Source of the DNA: Thinopyrum elongatum
Taxonomy: Eukaryota > Streptophyta > Magnoliopsida > Poales > Poaceae
Length of the DNA: 64,000 bases
Assembly: GCA_011799875.1 (NCBI GenBank)
Contig: CM022303.1
Coordinates: 548,779,368 to 548,843,367, forward strand
Direction of reading: 5' to 3'
Shown here: positions 10,245-20,194 of the stretch, piece by piece
How the letters are laid out: each line of letters starts with the position of its first letter
How positions within the stretch are numbered: position 1 is the stretch's first letter
Program-made: the position numbers and the translations under genes
The notes under the pieces: generated by a model
The model's database searches: none
Told to the model about the DNA's origin: nothing
Seen by the model: only the letters and a program-made list of their open reading frames with translations

Positions 10245-13200
10245 ATGGCGGAGGGGGTCGCGGAGGAGGTCCGCCGGGCCGAGGAACCGGAGCCGGTGAC
10301 CCCGGCGGCGGCGGCGGGGGCGACGGAGGGGTCCCAGGGGCTCGAGGACCGCCGGCTGCTGCGGTCGCGGTACCTCGCCGTCAAGAGCCAGATCAACGGT
10401 ACGGGGGGCCACCCGCGAGCCCGCGCCGGCGGTGGCGCCGGTTTCGCCTTGCTGTTTTTGGGAGTTTCTCTGTGCCGTTTTACAGTTTAGCAGCCCGTGG
10501 TTTAATGTGTTGTGTTTCCTGCAGACGAGAAGGATGAAATGGCGAGCGCGGACTCCGTCAAGTTCCAGTCCGTCATCTCGCAGGTGGAGAGCCTGCACGT
10601 ACATGGTATGCACGATCGCTCGCGCGCTCAGGCGCCGTTTTTTGAAATTTGCTTCAGCAGTTTGGACGAGGCGTAATGTGTGATTAGGTGAAGTTTCATG
10701 CCTTTTTTAGCCGTGTATGGGGTCTCCTAATTACAAAAATGTATTGCATCTGTGCAGCTTTGCTATTCTGTGTGTGCTCCCTATCCCTTATAACTTGAAT
10801 ATGAACATGTTTTTGTCTTACAGAACCCTTATTTGACATTTGAAATAAACAACGAGATAATGCAGGACAATATGTTTCTTGTTTTCCATATGCCCAATTA
10901 CTGATTTGTTGCACTTCTGCTGTTGGTTAATGCTACTTGTTTCATGTTTTATACGAGGCGTAATGTGTGGTATGCTGAAGTTTCATGCCTTTTTAGCCGC
11001 GTCTGGGGTCTGCTGATTACAAATCTGTATTGTGTCTGTGCTGCTCTGCTACTCTCTGTTTGCCCCACTAATAAACATGGTCATGTTTTTGCCTTAGGAA
11101 GCGCACATTTGACATTTGAATTCAATAAATTGATAATGCAGAAGAAATATTAATTTATTCTTGTCCACCATATGCCCCGTTACTACCCTGTTGCACTTTT
11201 GCTGCTGGCTAATGCTATGTACTAAAAACTGAAAACTGATCAGTTGTGCCTCTCTGCTGCAGTTCATAAGCCCAGGGAGCAGATAGCTGATGCAGAGGCA
11301 TTGCTGGACATTGCCAGCAGTTTGGCGGCTTCTGTAAGGTCCCAGTCAGCACTAGGAATCACACCTTCTCATTTAGTTGCTGCACTCCTCAACAAGTTTG
11401 GGACGCAAGGGGATGCCGATGGTGAGGGTGCCTCCTTGAGATGGTCTGCTGTTGGGCTTGCCACGTCTCATGTCTTCATGGCTGTGCCTGGATGCTGCAC
11501 CATGTAAGGCATGTGATCATGCATCTGATATTTTTTCCACTGATGTCTGCCTTACAAATTTCAACTGACTAACTATGTACGGCTACTATTCTGACAGGTT
11601 TGGTCCCATGACGACAGAAGTGAAGCCACGGAGAACACATACCACTAGAAAGAGGACTGCAAGGCCAAGTAGAAATGATCGCCCTGAACAGGTGTGTGCA
11701 TCATCTAGAATTCTATAGACGCTTTAATAATAAACAGAGTCATCTATGTTTTCTGTTTGGTGCTTGAAACATGAAAGATATACTCTATAGCAGTCGATAT
11801 TGACTAAATTGCTACACTTAGTCATATTTGTTTGGTGATTGCTGCTAATTTGTTTTGTCCTCTTTTCCATTGCAATATGCAATTTTAGTGTAACTGCATG
11901 ATGCTTACTGTTTTTCCTTTTGTGAAGACAAGTGGCAGGTTCACGCTTCATTCGCTATTCATTACCTAGTTAATCTTACTGTAAATATATAAATGTTACA
12001 TAGCCTAGCAGTCAGTGCGGTTACTGTTCCAACTACCACAGACCTTTTACATTGCACTTGTTGATCTTTTGTGATAGAGGTGGTGGTTGTAACTTATGTC
12101 ACAGCAGCATTCTGCTATATTTCACACAATGAGCCTTTTTTGACACGTTACCATCATTAGTAATTGCCTTTAACTATCAAGTTCGCTTAGCTCATTATTT
12201 TGTAAAATGGATGTTTGGCCATCTTCATTTTGTATTCTGTTATACCAAGACCAGTTGTTGCAAGCAGTTTGCCTCTGGTCACATGAATAATTTCTTTGTT
12301 CTGCTACAGCTGTAGTCTATGTTTGGCTCATCTAATTGAATCTGCTTGCTGGTCCAATTATCTAATTCATTTAGCTCATCATTTGTAAATGGATGTTTGG
12401 CAATATCAGTTTGTATTTAATTTTGTATTCTGTTATCCCAAGATCAGTTTGTGATTTTCATTTTGTATTGTGTCGTACTATGATCAGCTTTGGCAAGATC
12501 AACTTCTAATAACATGTTGACCTGATCTGCCTTATCATGCAGCTTGCTGATCCAGAGACAACGACTGATACAGACAGGAACATGGCTGCTCTGTTCAATG
12601 TTCTGAGGAAGAAGAAAAAAGCAAGGCTCGAAAACCTTGTTTTGAACAGAACGTCCTTTGCCCAAACAGTGGAGAACATATTTGCCTTGTCATTCCTAGT
12701 TAAATACGGCAGAGTGGAAATGAATGTGAATGACGACGGGCATCATATCCTCTGTAAGGGCTTTGTTGCTTTATTGCTCTTTTGTTGGTGTCGTATCATG
12801 TATATCCTGTTGTATACCTGATATTATTTTATCAACTGGAACAGCTCCAAGAAATGCACCTGCTGCTGGTGCAATTGCCTCAGGTGAAGTGAAATACAAC
12901 CATTTTGTCTTCAGATATGATTTTAAAGACTGGCAGGTACTATCCACATCATTGATTGCCATTTTCACAGTCAAGTGTTGAGCATGTACTGTTCATATAA
13001 TCTTTTTGGGAGGTTGTGCAAGATAATGCAGTTTTCACCATTATCACAAGTTATAAATTCATTATTACAAGTCTTACATACAGTTTATCAAACACACAAG
13101 ACCAGTACTGTAAACCAAACGTATGACAACATGGTGTCAATTTAATGCTAATCATTTTTCATGGATTATCACACAAACCAAACGTATTCTTCTGTACGTG

Positions 13201-13868
13201 AATGCTTGGAATGTCAATTTACATGGCTAATCCATGTACTTGCCACGCACTCCAATCTAATCAATCTGTTTTACATTTGCTCCTAGCTCATGAAAGGGAT
13301 CGTCGTGGAGGGGGAAGAACTGATGCTGCACAGGCCGCCTTCTCTCAGCACGTCTGGAGGAAATACCCAGGCGGAGATGCCTGCACGCAGCACGTCTGGA
13401 GGAAATACCCAGGCGGAGATGCCTGCACGCAGCACGCCTGGAGGAAATACCCAGGTGGAGATGCCTGCACGCAGCACGCCGGGAGGCAACGAGGATCCTG
13501 CGACACCTGCGCATGGCATGTCCGGGGGAAACAACGAGCCTGAGATGCACGCGCACACAACTTCAATCAGGAAGCACTGCAGGAACCGGGGCTTGGTCAC
13601 TCAAGCGCGGCAAGACGAGCCAACGGCCATGGACACGCAGCAAGCCATGGAGGATAAGCAGCAGACGGATGCGCAAGATGAGGCGATCCGTACGGTGGTC
13701 AAGCGGGAGGTCATGGTGATGGAGGGCATGGAGATGGCCAAGGACAGGCAGGAGATTGTCCAGACGTACAAGCGCAAGCGATCTGATCGCCATCCACCCG
13801 CCGGCGGCCACCGTGCACATGCGTCTTGGGGTTCCTTTGGTGTCGGTAAAGAGTTTACCCGGCTCTAG
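10245..13868 (+). CDS. NSE4: NSE4, kleisin subunit of the SMC5/6 complex, seven coding exons
   Basis: NSE4 bridges the SMC5 and SMC6 heads in the nuclear SMC5/6 complex, which acts in DNA repair and chromosome maintenance. Exons by GT-AG borders and phase: 10245-10398, 10525-10605, 11263-11503, 11598-11691, 12543-12753, 12845-12936, 13287-13868; 1,455 nt, 484 residues. The N-terminal part has the helix with [17 protein letters not shown] (from residue 80). The conserved C-terminal domain (residues about 205-300) has [36 protein letters not shown] and LMKGIVVEG. These match the plant NSE4 family, whose usual length is about 400 residues. The extra length is a C-terminal tail starting with five 14-residue repeats (312-381). 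The reading frame is intact and all borders keep phase, so the gene looks functional. The ATG follows a telo-box leader and is the first in frame. Identification is from remembered family motifs. Confidence 0.93.
10666..11230 (+). repeat. Tandem duplication inside NSE4 intron 2
   Basis: Two copies of about 275 bp (from about 10666 and 10953) both begin near CGAGGCGTAATGTGTG and run through TGAAGTTTCATGCC, TTTGACATTTGAA and CATATGCCC. They are diverged to perhaps 75-80 percent by eye. The second copy ends just upstream of the exon 3 acceptor at 11261. No exon sequence is duplicated. Confidence 0.85.
13346..13555 (+). repeat. Five coding 42-bp repeats in NSE4 exon 7
   Basis: Units start at 13346, 13388, 13430, 13472 and 13514. 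The first three are near-identical ([14 protein letters not shown], then [14 protein letters not shown]). The fourth and fifth are diverged ([28 protein letters not shown]). All stay in frame. The segment is Ser/Gly/Pro-rich and probably disordered. Confidence 0.95.
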
Positions 13869-14778
13869 CTCTAGCTTTATTCGACTAACCTAGCTCTAGC
13901 TTTTGAGAGGACTTTTGTAGGGGTGGGCAAGTCCAGATGTATGATTTGGATGCTGTGTAAAGTAGTCTGTGAGTTAGAGAAATGTTGATCAGTGTTATGA
14001 GTTTGCAGTGTTGGTTTACTGCTGCATTTGTAAGCAGTTATCTTGAGCTACCTGGCTCGTTATACAGCTCTTATGCTTTCAGCTGTTTGATTACTAAGGG
14101 TGTTCCATCTCAAACTGACCAAGAACATCCAGTGAAAGATATACTTGTACTAGAGCAAGCGGCAATTATCACTCGTATGGACAAAGGGGAACAATTTACG
14201 CCATGGCAAGAACCCAATTGGGTTCAGCATCACTCGTATGGACAAAGGGGAACAATTTACGCCATGGCAAGAACCCAATTTGGGTTCAGCAACTTACTCT
14301 CTGGCGGCACCACGTTCGGGTGAGGCGAACTAAATGTTGGAGGCATCCAGTTCCTGGCAACTGTTAGGGTTATCCACTCTTTTGAAAGTCTTCTTAAACG
14401 AGATTGGATGGTGACTGGACTGACCAAGAACATCACATGAAAGATACTCAAAGTTTGGCTTGATTCTATAACTCGCTGGAAATAGAATCGCTAAATTTGC
14501 CATATTAAAATGCCTTAGAAACAGTACAAAAATTGGATGCGGAGCAGAGAGAGAAAAAAGACGGCAATACACTAGCCTATAATAAACCTCAAAAGCAAAT
14601 CCATTCTCGGATATCTATCAGTTACAGCGAGCTGATCACGCCGAAGCCATGACAGTATCTCCCAATCAACAACAGGCTTATGCAGCTCAACATGGCCATG
14701 GGTGAATGGCCTCGCATCTCGAGCTCAGGCTTTGCTAATCACTATTAATCATGAAAAGCCATGAAAAAGAAGCATCTC
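13869..14778. other. Tail-to-tail intergenic region between NSE4 and the CCCH-KH gene
   Basis: This should hold both 3' UTRs; no poly(A) site can be fixed from sequence alone. It contains a 61-bp tandem duplication (14168-14290) and no credible coding frame. Short frames here overlap on both strands and lack any family resemblance. Confidence 0.7.
14168..14290. repeat. Near-perfect 61-bp tandem duplication
   Basis: The unit starting ATCACTCGTATGGACAAAGG occurs at 14168 and again at 14229, differing by one inserted T near the end. It lies between the two converging genes. Confidence 0.92.
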
Positions 14779-17425
14779 TCAAGCCGCAGCCGATTTGCGC
14801 AGTTCACTCTCACCATGGGCGAAGTGGCATCTGTCACCAAATGTGCAAGAGCCTTTGTTGAAGTTGTCGCACAGCTTGGTCTTGAAGTTGCTTCCCCCAC
14901 CACCACCCGCAGGCCCCCTCCCTGGGTTCTTTGCTTGAGGCGGGGCGTTACCACCAATGCGGAGAATCAGCTCTTTCACCATTGCACTCGCATGGTTGAC
15001 CTGATCGAACGACCCCTCAAGCTCAATGCTTTTATGGTTGGGGTCTGCCTCATTATCCCGGATGGCCAGCTTGGCCCCAGTCATGCGGGATATGTGCTTC
15101 GTGTTGACTCCACCCTTCCCAATAATGGCGCCAGCAAGGGATGCATCAACACTGATCTTGGCCATGGCCGAAGCGCCAAAGGTTGAGGGAGGAACCATGT
15201 CTGGGCCAGGCATCGGTGGGGGCTGAAAGTGGCCGTTGGGTCTTGGTCCCATTGGAGGTGCCATTGAGTTGTTCAACAGCATGGGCTTTCCAAGCTCCCT
15301 CTCTCCATGAGCAAAATGACACTTGTTCCCCCATTTACAGCCTTCTGCTGTGTTGAACTTGTTACACAAGCGAGTCTTCAAGCTGGGTGTAGGTGGCCCA
15401 TCAGGAACACCAGGTCCCATAGGCATTCTTCCTGGAGGAGCTGAAACAGCTGGGCCACCCAAGTTGGTCATCTTTGAAACAGCCTGGTGACCTCCAGGGA
15501 AGTTATGGAGAAAATGGCAACTCGAACCAAAGGGACAACCAGCAGTGCTGCACACAGAGAGTATCACATAAGCAAGCAAACTTACACAAGAATCTAAAAA
15601 TTGTAACGACTGATGTTTCATAATGCAGCCAATACTGATGAAAAAAGATGACGATCTATTTAGTTGAACAAGATGACAGTATTAACATCCATTATTTTGC
15701 AAGTGCTGCTTGATGTAAATGCCGCCAAACATTATCACTACTATGGGGACACTTAGATTCTACTTTTGATGTGTAGTGTACAGACAACACTTAGATCGTA
15801 CTTTTGATGTGTACACACATTATCACTACTATGTGGACAACCACAGATACTTCATTATATATCTACTACAGTCAACTTTTATGGCATAAATACATAGAAC
15901 ATCAAAATATATATAGAAACATAAAACAAAATGAATTTCTTAGAATGATAAGATTAGTACATTTTAGAGTAATGTTGTAGTTTCTCAGTAAGAAGTGTTT
16001 TCAATTTTATCTTCCAATATTGTCGTGAGCTATTCTACTTCCATGATACCTGATTACCTCTACATAATGAACACACTTTGTAACTTATAACAAAACCAAA
16101 GATAGCTTAACATCTTTCATAGATTAGATACCATTATACAGTGGAAATTATAAATATATAAAATAAAAATATCTTTGCAAGTAGGTATGTCATTGGTACT
16201 AGATAGTCAAAACATCCATGAGTGATACTGGATTATCAACGATCTAGATGAAATAATTTCACGATGAACACTCAATTGCTCCCCATTAACATGTTCAATC
16301 TTCTTATCTTGGTTTCTGCAGGTGAATCTGTGCCATTGTGTTACTGACTGATTTTCCATCTGAAAGCAAGTTACATATATCCTTATAATTCTTGTTGCAT
16401 TCTTCCAATTTTCACAATGATATACACACCGGCTGTACTAATTTTACTCCACTGGATATTCATTCTTAAGCTTGAATTAGATGAGGAACCTGTAGTAGAA
16501 CCTTGCTTGACCCATTCGTTAGCATCAATGACAATTTTTAGCAATATAGCAGAATTTTAATGAAAAAATAACAGCAAATTTGCATAATAATAATAATAAT
16601 AGATGTTACCAGGTGGGAGTAGATTTTAGGTTGGATTATAACCTGAAAAATTTGGTGCATGGCTTCGATTTGCTTCCTACACCCGTTTGAACCGACTCCG
16701 ATTCTGCTACACCAAATTTATTACTTCCACCAGTTAATACCGTGTTGATTTTACTAAAATCTTGGCACTTGTAAGAAAACATAACCTAATAATTTAATAG
16801 CACAGAAAATATATATTGTAATAAAAGTTCAATGCTGGAATTAACTCCAGTACCCAAGCAGAGCTATGCCAATGATTTAAATTATCCGTATATTTCTGCT
16901 TTGGGCACTGGATGCCAACGTCAGCGTGGCTTGTAATTAACACAACAGAACATTTAAGAAAGGATCCTCTCTACCAGAATAGTAGTCCAGATCCTGCTAG
17001 TAATTTGCCCCAACCCACTCCCCCGGGAAAAAAGCAAACGAATCACATCTCCAGATCTTTGGAAGCAAAAAAAAATAAAAAATCCCCGCAAGAACCTATA
17101 CGGCAGCAAGCGGTCAAGCCCCTTCAATACAGACCGCAAAAAAAAATTCAGACTCGCCACAAGCTCCTAGCAGTCCCCAATCTCCCCGTCCCATCCACCA
17201 ATCAAAACCCGGCTTCTCGCCACCCACGCAACGAAGCGAACCAACGCTTCCCAGATCCGGCAAAGGAACGGGAACATAAACCCTAAGGAACCCCATCCAG
17301 CCAGAGCAGGGGCAACGAAACCAGAAACTAGGAGGGGCGGGACGAGGCTGCTCACCTCTGGCGCGCTTGACGGCGCCGCCGCCGTTGGTGCCCTCCGGCA
17401 CGGCCCTCTTGCGGCCCGCGTCCAT
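14779..17425 (-). CDS. CCCH zinc-finger / KH-domain RNA-binding protein, three exons
   Basis: A predicted RNA-binding protein of the plant CCCH-KH class. Exons (minus): 17356-17425, 16643-16703 and 14779-15547, joined in phase; 900 nt, 299 residues. The middle exon is only 61 nt and was located because it supplies the first cysteine of finger 1 (VGSKSKPCTKFF). Finger 1 is C39-x8-C48-x5-C54-x3-H58 and crosses the exon 2/3 border. Finger 2 is C105-x8-C114-x5-C120-x3-H124. A KH domain spans about residues 172-240 with the GKGG loop at 187-190. Finger 3 is C270-x7-C278-x5-C284-x3-H288. A basic N terminus (AGRKRA, KRAR) may be a nuclear signal. Between finger 2 and the KH domain lies a Pro/Met-rich linker. 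The frame is intact. Specific RNA targets are not known from sequence. Confidence 0.93.
15548..16642 (-). other. Intron 2 of the CCCH-KH gene
   Basis: AT-rich intron with GT (16641-16642 complement) and AG borders. It contains a short diverged local duplication (about 15727-15775 and 15788-15840, sharing ACTTTTGATGTGTA and TTATCACTACTATG) and a (TAA)n run near 16590. No other gene is seen in it. Confidence 0.75.
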
Positions 17426-17482
17426 GGCGAGCTCGGGGGAAGGCCGAGGAGGGGTCGACGTCGGCGGCGGCGGGGGCGCGTG

Positions 17483-17503
17483 AAACCCTAGAGGCTAGGG
17501 TTT
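17483..17503. promoter_or_regulatory. Inverted pair of telo-box motifs
   Basis: AAACCCTA and TAGGGTTT face each other across five bases, about 60-80 bp upstream of the CCCH-KH start codon. NSE4 also has a single telo-box in its leader. Function is inferred. Confidence 0.55.
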
Positions 17504-17675
17504 CTCTCTCGCGGGGGCGGCGTCGGTAGAGAGAGAGAGGAGGAGGCAGCACGGGGCCTCACAACCGGAGAAGATGGGGTGTCGCGCTGGGGCAAAGGTT
17601 TAGTTAGGCACGTGGCGTTTTTAACGGTGCGCTCTGGTAAGGGATCGAGGAGTTTGGGCAGGATTCGAAATTGCT

Positions 17676-17719
17676 GTGCGTACGATGAATAGTGCGTACG
17701 ATGAATAGTGCGTACGATT
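17676..17719. repeat. Three 16-bp direct repeats (GTGCGTACGATGAATA)
   Basis: Copies start at 17676, 17692 and 17708; the third is partial. They contain the palindrome CGTACG, which recurs twice more nearby as CGTCGTACGTG. They lie about 250 bp upstream of the CCCH-KH start codon. Confidence 0.85.
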
Positions 17720-19040
17720 TTCTTACGGCATGATCTCACTCGTCCATTCAATTGATCGAACGGCTGCTGACGACTGTCGTACGTGCATCGTACTAAATGC
17801 GTCGTACGTGTAGCAGTTCTCGGCAGGATTCTGGCTGGAGATCGGAGCTGGAGCCAGTTTTTGTCTCTTTTCTTTCCTATCTCGGAGCACCGAAATTTGC
17901 TAACCTCTGGATCCACGATCCAACGCTCGAGGTGCCCCCGTAGCATGGGAGTTGGAGCCAGCTTTTGTCTCATTCCTTCCTCGTAAAGATCCATCGCCTC
18001 AGCAGCCGTTGGATGGAGTCCTGAATAACCATCTCATCATTCCCATTTCCATGTGAATGCCGGCCTTTGCAACAAGTTTACTGTTGTTGCACTCAACCCT
18101 CTGCATGAGGAGCGTTGTTTGCAATCTCATCTGAATTCTTTTTTTTCTCTCCTTTAAAACAAGACTTATGTTATAGAAAGCGCACCGCGACTATCGTTGC
18201 AACATTGCACATGTTTTAAACACATAGCCCCGTTGCAGACCATTGCAACAATACAAATGTATAAAAAAATAGCCCCAGTTGCAAACCAGTGCATCAAATC
18301 GCAACACCATTGCGGTCACAACCTCGTCATTGTTGTGGTCGTTCGCGCAAAGAAACAAGCAGATGTATTTTGTCGGTGTGAACCTTGTACGTGCGCAAGC
18401 CCCTCCGCCCTATTCTGTTGCAGCAGCACTTGCGGTAAGCAGATGGCGAATCGCCGGCATGCGTGCTTGAGCAAACCATGGCGGTAGTCTCTGCTACTTC
18501 TTGAGCTTGCGTTGATTTTTCTCTTAAAGAGAAAAGGGTGATGCAGCAAAGTAGAGATTAATATTTCCCTCAATTAAGAACCAAGGTATCAATCCAGTAG
18601 GAGGCACAAGCAAGTCCCCAATATATGCACCTGCACAAACTAACAAACACTTGCACACAACGCGAAAAAAGGGTTATCAATCCCTTCACAGTCACGAACA
18701 AGAGTGAGATCTAATAGAGATATGTATAAAAGATAAATAAAATAGCAAACTAAAGTAAATATAAATAAATTGCAGCAAGGTATTTTTGGGTTTTTTGATT
18801 TATATATCTGAAAATATATGAGGGAAAATAGACCCGGGGGCCATATGTTTCACTAGAGGCTTCTCTCTTGAAGAAAACATACGATGGGTAAACAAATTAC
18901 TGTTGAGCAATTGATAAAAAAACGCATAATTATGAAGACATCTAAGGCAATGATCATGAATATAGGCATCACGTCCGTGACAAGTAGACCGAAACAATTC
19001 TGCATCTATTACTATTACTCCACACACTACTAGAAAAAAG

Positions 19041-19465
19041 GCTGTTAGTGGCGCACCGGTTTTTGCTATTAATGGCGCACTATAGGTGCGCCACTATTAA
19101 CACGCCACTAGTAACAAATAGTAATGGCGCACCTCTGGTGCGCCATTAGTATCCCAGATAATAGTGGCGCACCACATAGTGCGCCATTACTATGTCCAAC
19201 AGTGCGCCATTACTATGCCTTCTAGGGGGCCATATTTACCTTCACGTATGCCCCCAAGTGCGCCATTACTATGCCCCATAATGCGCCACTGGTATTTAGC
19301 CTTGGTGCGCCACTAATACTCAATATGGTGCGCCACAACTGGGGGCCATATTTGCCTTCACCTATGCCCCAAGTGCGCCATTACTATGCCCGATAATGCG
19401 CCACTGATATTTATCTTGGTGCGCCACTAATTCTCAATATGGTGCGCCACTACTATGAATATTAG
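19041..19465. repeat. Left subterminal repeat cluster of the CACTA element
   Basis: At least fourteen copies of TGCGCCA(C/T)T or its complement occur, some as inverted pairs. A block of about 120 bp is duplicated (both copies contain GGGGGCCATATTT and TATGCCCC). These are the presumed transposase-binding sites. Confidence 0.9.
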
Positions 19466-19682
19466 GAATTATTATTTTTTGCTTTTCTGGTATTTGCACA
19501 GGTTACAAAATACGTTACAGCACAGAATATAAACATCACACAATAGAATTCATCATATTAGTCTCCAAATTCGAAATAGCGAACAAACTTCAAACATTAG
19601 CCAAGTTTAGGTCTCGAGACATTAGCAAAGTTCATCATATTAGCCGAGTTTGTCGTCACATTACAAAGTCGATATCGATCAT

Positions 19683-19934
19683 CTAAACTACCATCACATA
19701 GAAGAGAGCTGCGGTCACGATAAGCATCATCGCGATGAAACTGGTCTTCATCCGGTTCCTCCTCCGCTCCCTCCTCTCTCCCGCTAGATAGCGCGCGTAT
19801 CTAGCTTCCGCCTCCGCCCTAGTGGTGTACCCTTTGTAACTGTTACCGCTGAAACGGTGAACCTGTCTCCGACACTCCTCCCAGTCGTCGTAGACTCCGG
19901 GAACCTTACCCTTATACACGACATACGACGGCAT
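19683..19934 (-). CDS. Small CACTA-borne protein: RNase H1 N-terminal-like hybrid-binding domain plus C-terminal membrane segment
   Basis: An intact 83-residue ORF. Residues about 4-48 (YVVYKGKVPGVYDDWEECRR, then QVHRFSGNSYKGYTTRAEAE) resemble the N-terminal domain of eukaryotic RNase H1 (also called viroplasmin-like). In that family the domain binds RNA/DNA hybrids or double-stranded RNA. A basic stretch (GERRERRRNR) follows, then a 20-residue hydrophobic segment at the extreme C terminus (about 64-83). This suggests a tail-anchored membrane protein. It has no RNase H catalytic domain. It lies downstream of the second CACTA ORF on the same strand, 260 bp away, near the 3' end of the element. 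It is the only undamaged frame in this CACTA copy. Its role is unknown; I recall similar predicted proteins in wheat, but this needs a search. Confidence 0.75.
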   Translation of the reverse strand: MPSYVVYKGKVPGVYDDWEECRRQVHRFSGNSYKGYTTRAEAEARYARYLAGERRERRRNRMKTSFIAMMLIVTAALFYVMVV

Positions 19935-20194
19935 CTCTATGCACTAGACAAACAAAACGTTAGTAACAATTCACAGATAATATATAAGCAATATATAAGT
20001 ATGCAACAAAAGGATCGGAAGAGAAAAGCAACACATTAATAGCACGATTCATGGTCCTACTAATAAATAGCATCGATTACATATAAGTTGAACGACTGTC
20101 CAAACTAAAGAGACATACAAGTTCATTAAAGTTTAATTACAACATGAGCTAATCGATATTTCAGAACTACATAGCATCAATACTTTCGACTCGA

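Larger units (their letters stand above)
17426..18491 (-). promoter_or_regulatory. Leader and upstream region of the CCCH-KH gene
   Basis: The first 150 bp upstream of the ATG are GC-rich, with a telo-box pair and a GA-rich tract (17527-17545), typical of a grass 5' leader. Three copies of a 16-bp repeat follow at 17676-17719. From about 18000 to 18491 I see no gene or known repeat. This region separates the gene from the transposon pile. Confidence 0.55.

Noticed and set aside
9524..10613. Long GC-rich frames on both strands around the NSE4 leader and exon 1
   Set aside because: They conflict with the splice-supported NSE4 exon in another frame. High GC content lowers stop frequency here.
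13346..13555. CRISPR-like regular spacing
   Set aside because: The repeats are directly adjacent, coding, and in a plant gene with no spacers.
13202..13820. Alternative frames across NSE4 exon 7 on both strands
   Set aside because: The 42-bp repeat keeps all frames open. Only the frame that joins exon 6 in phase carries the NSE4 continuation LMKGIVVEG.
18000..18491. A possible small gene from frames on both strands
   Set aside because: The frames overlap in opposite strands, contain repeated GTTGCA-type words, and show no family resemblance.
19041..19465. Subterminal GGTGCGCCA repeats read as a CRISPR or satellite array
   Set aside because: They occur at both CACTA ends in mixed orientation, which is the known transposase-binding arrangement.
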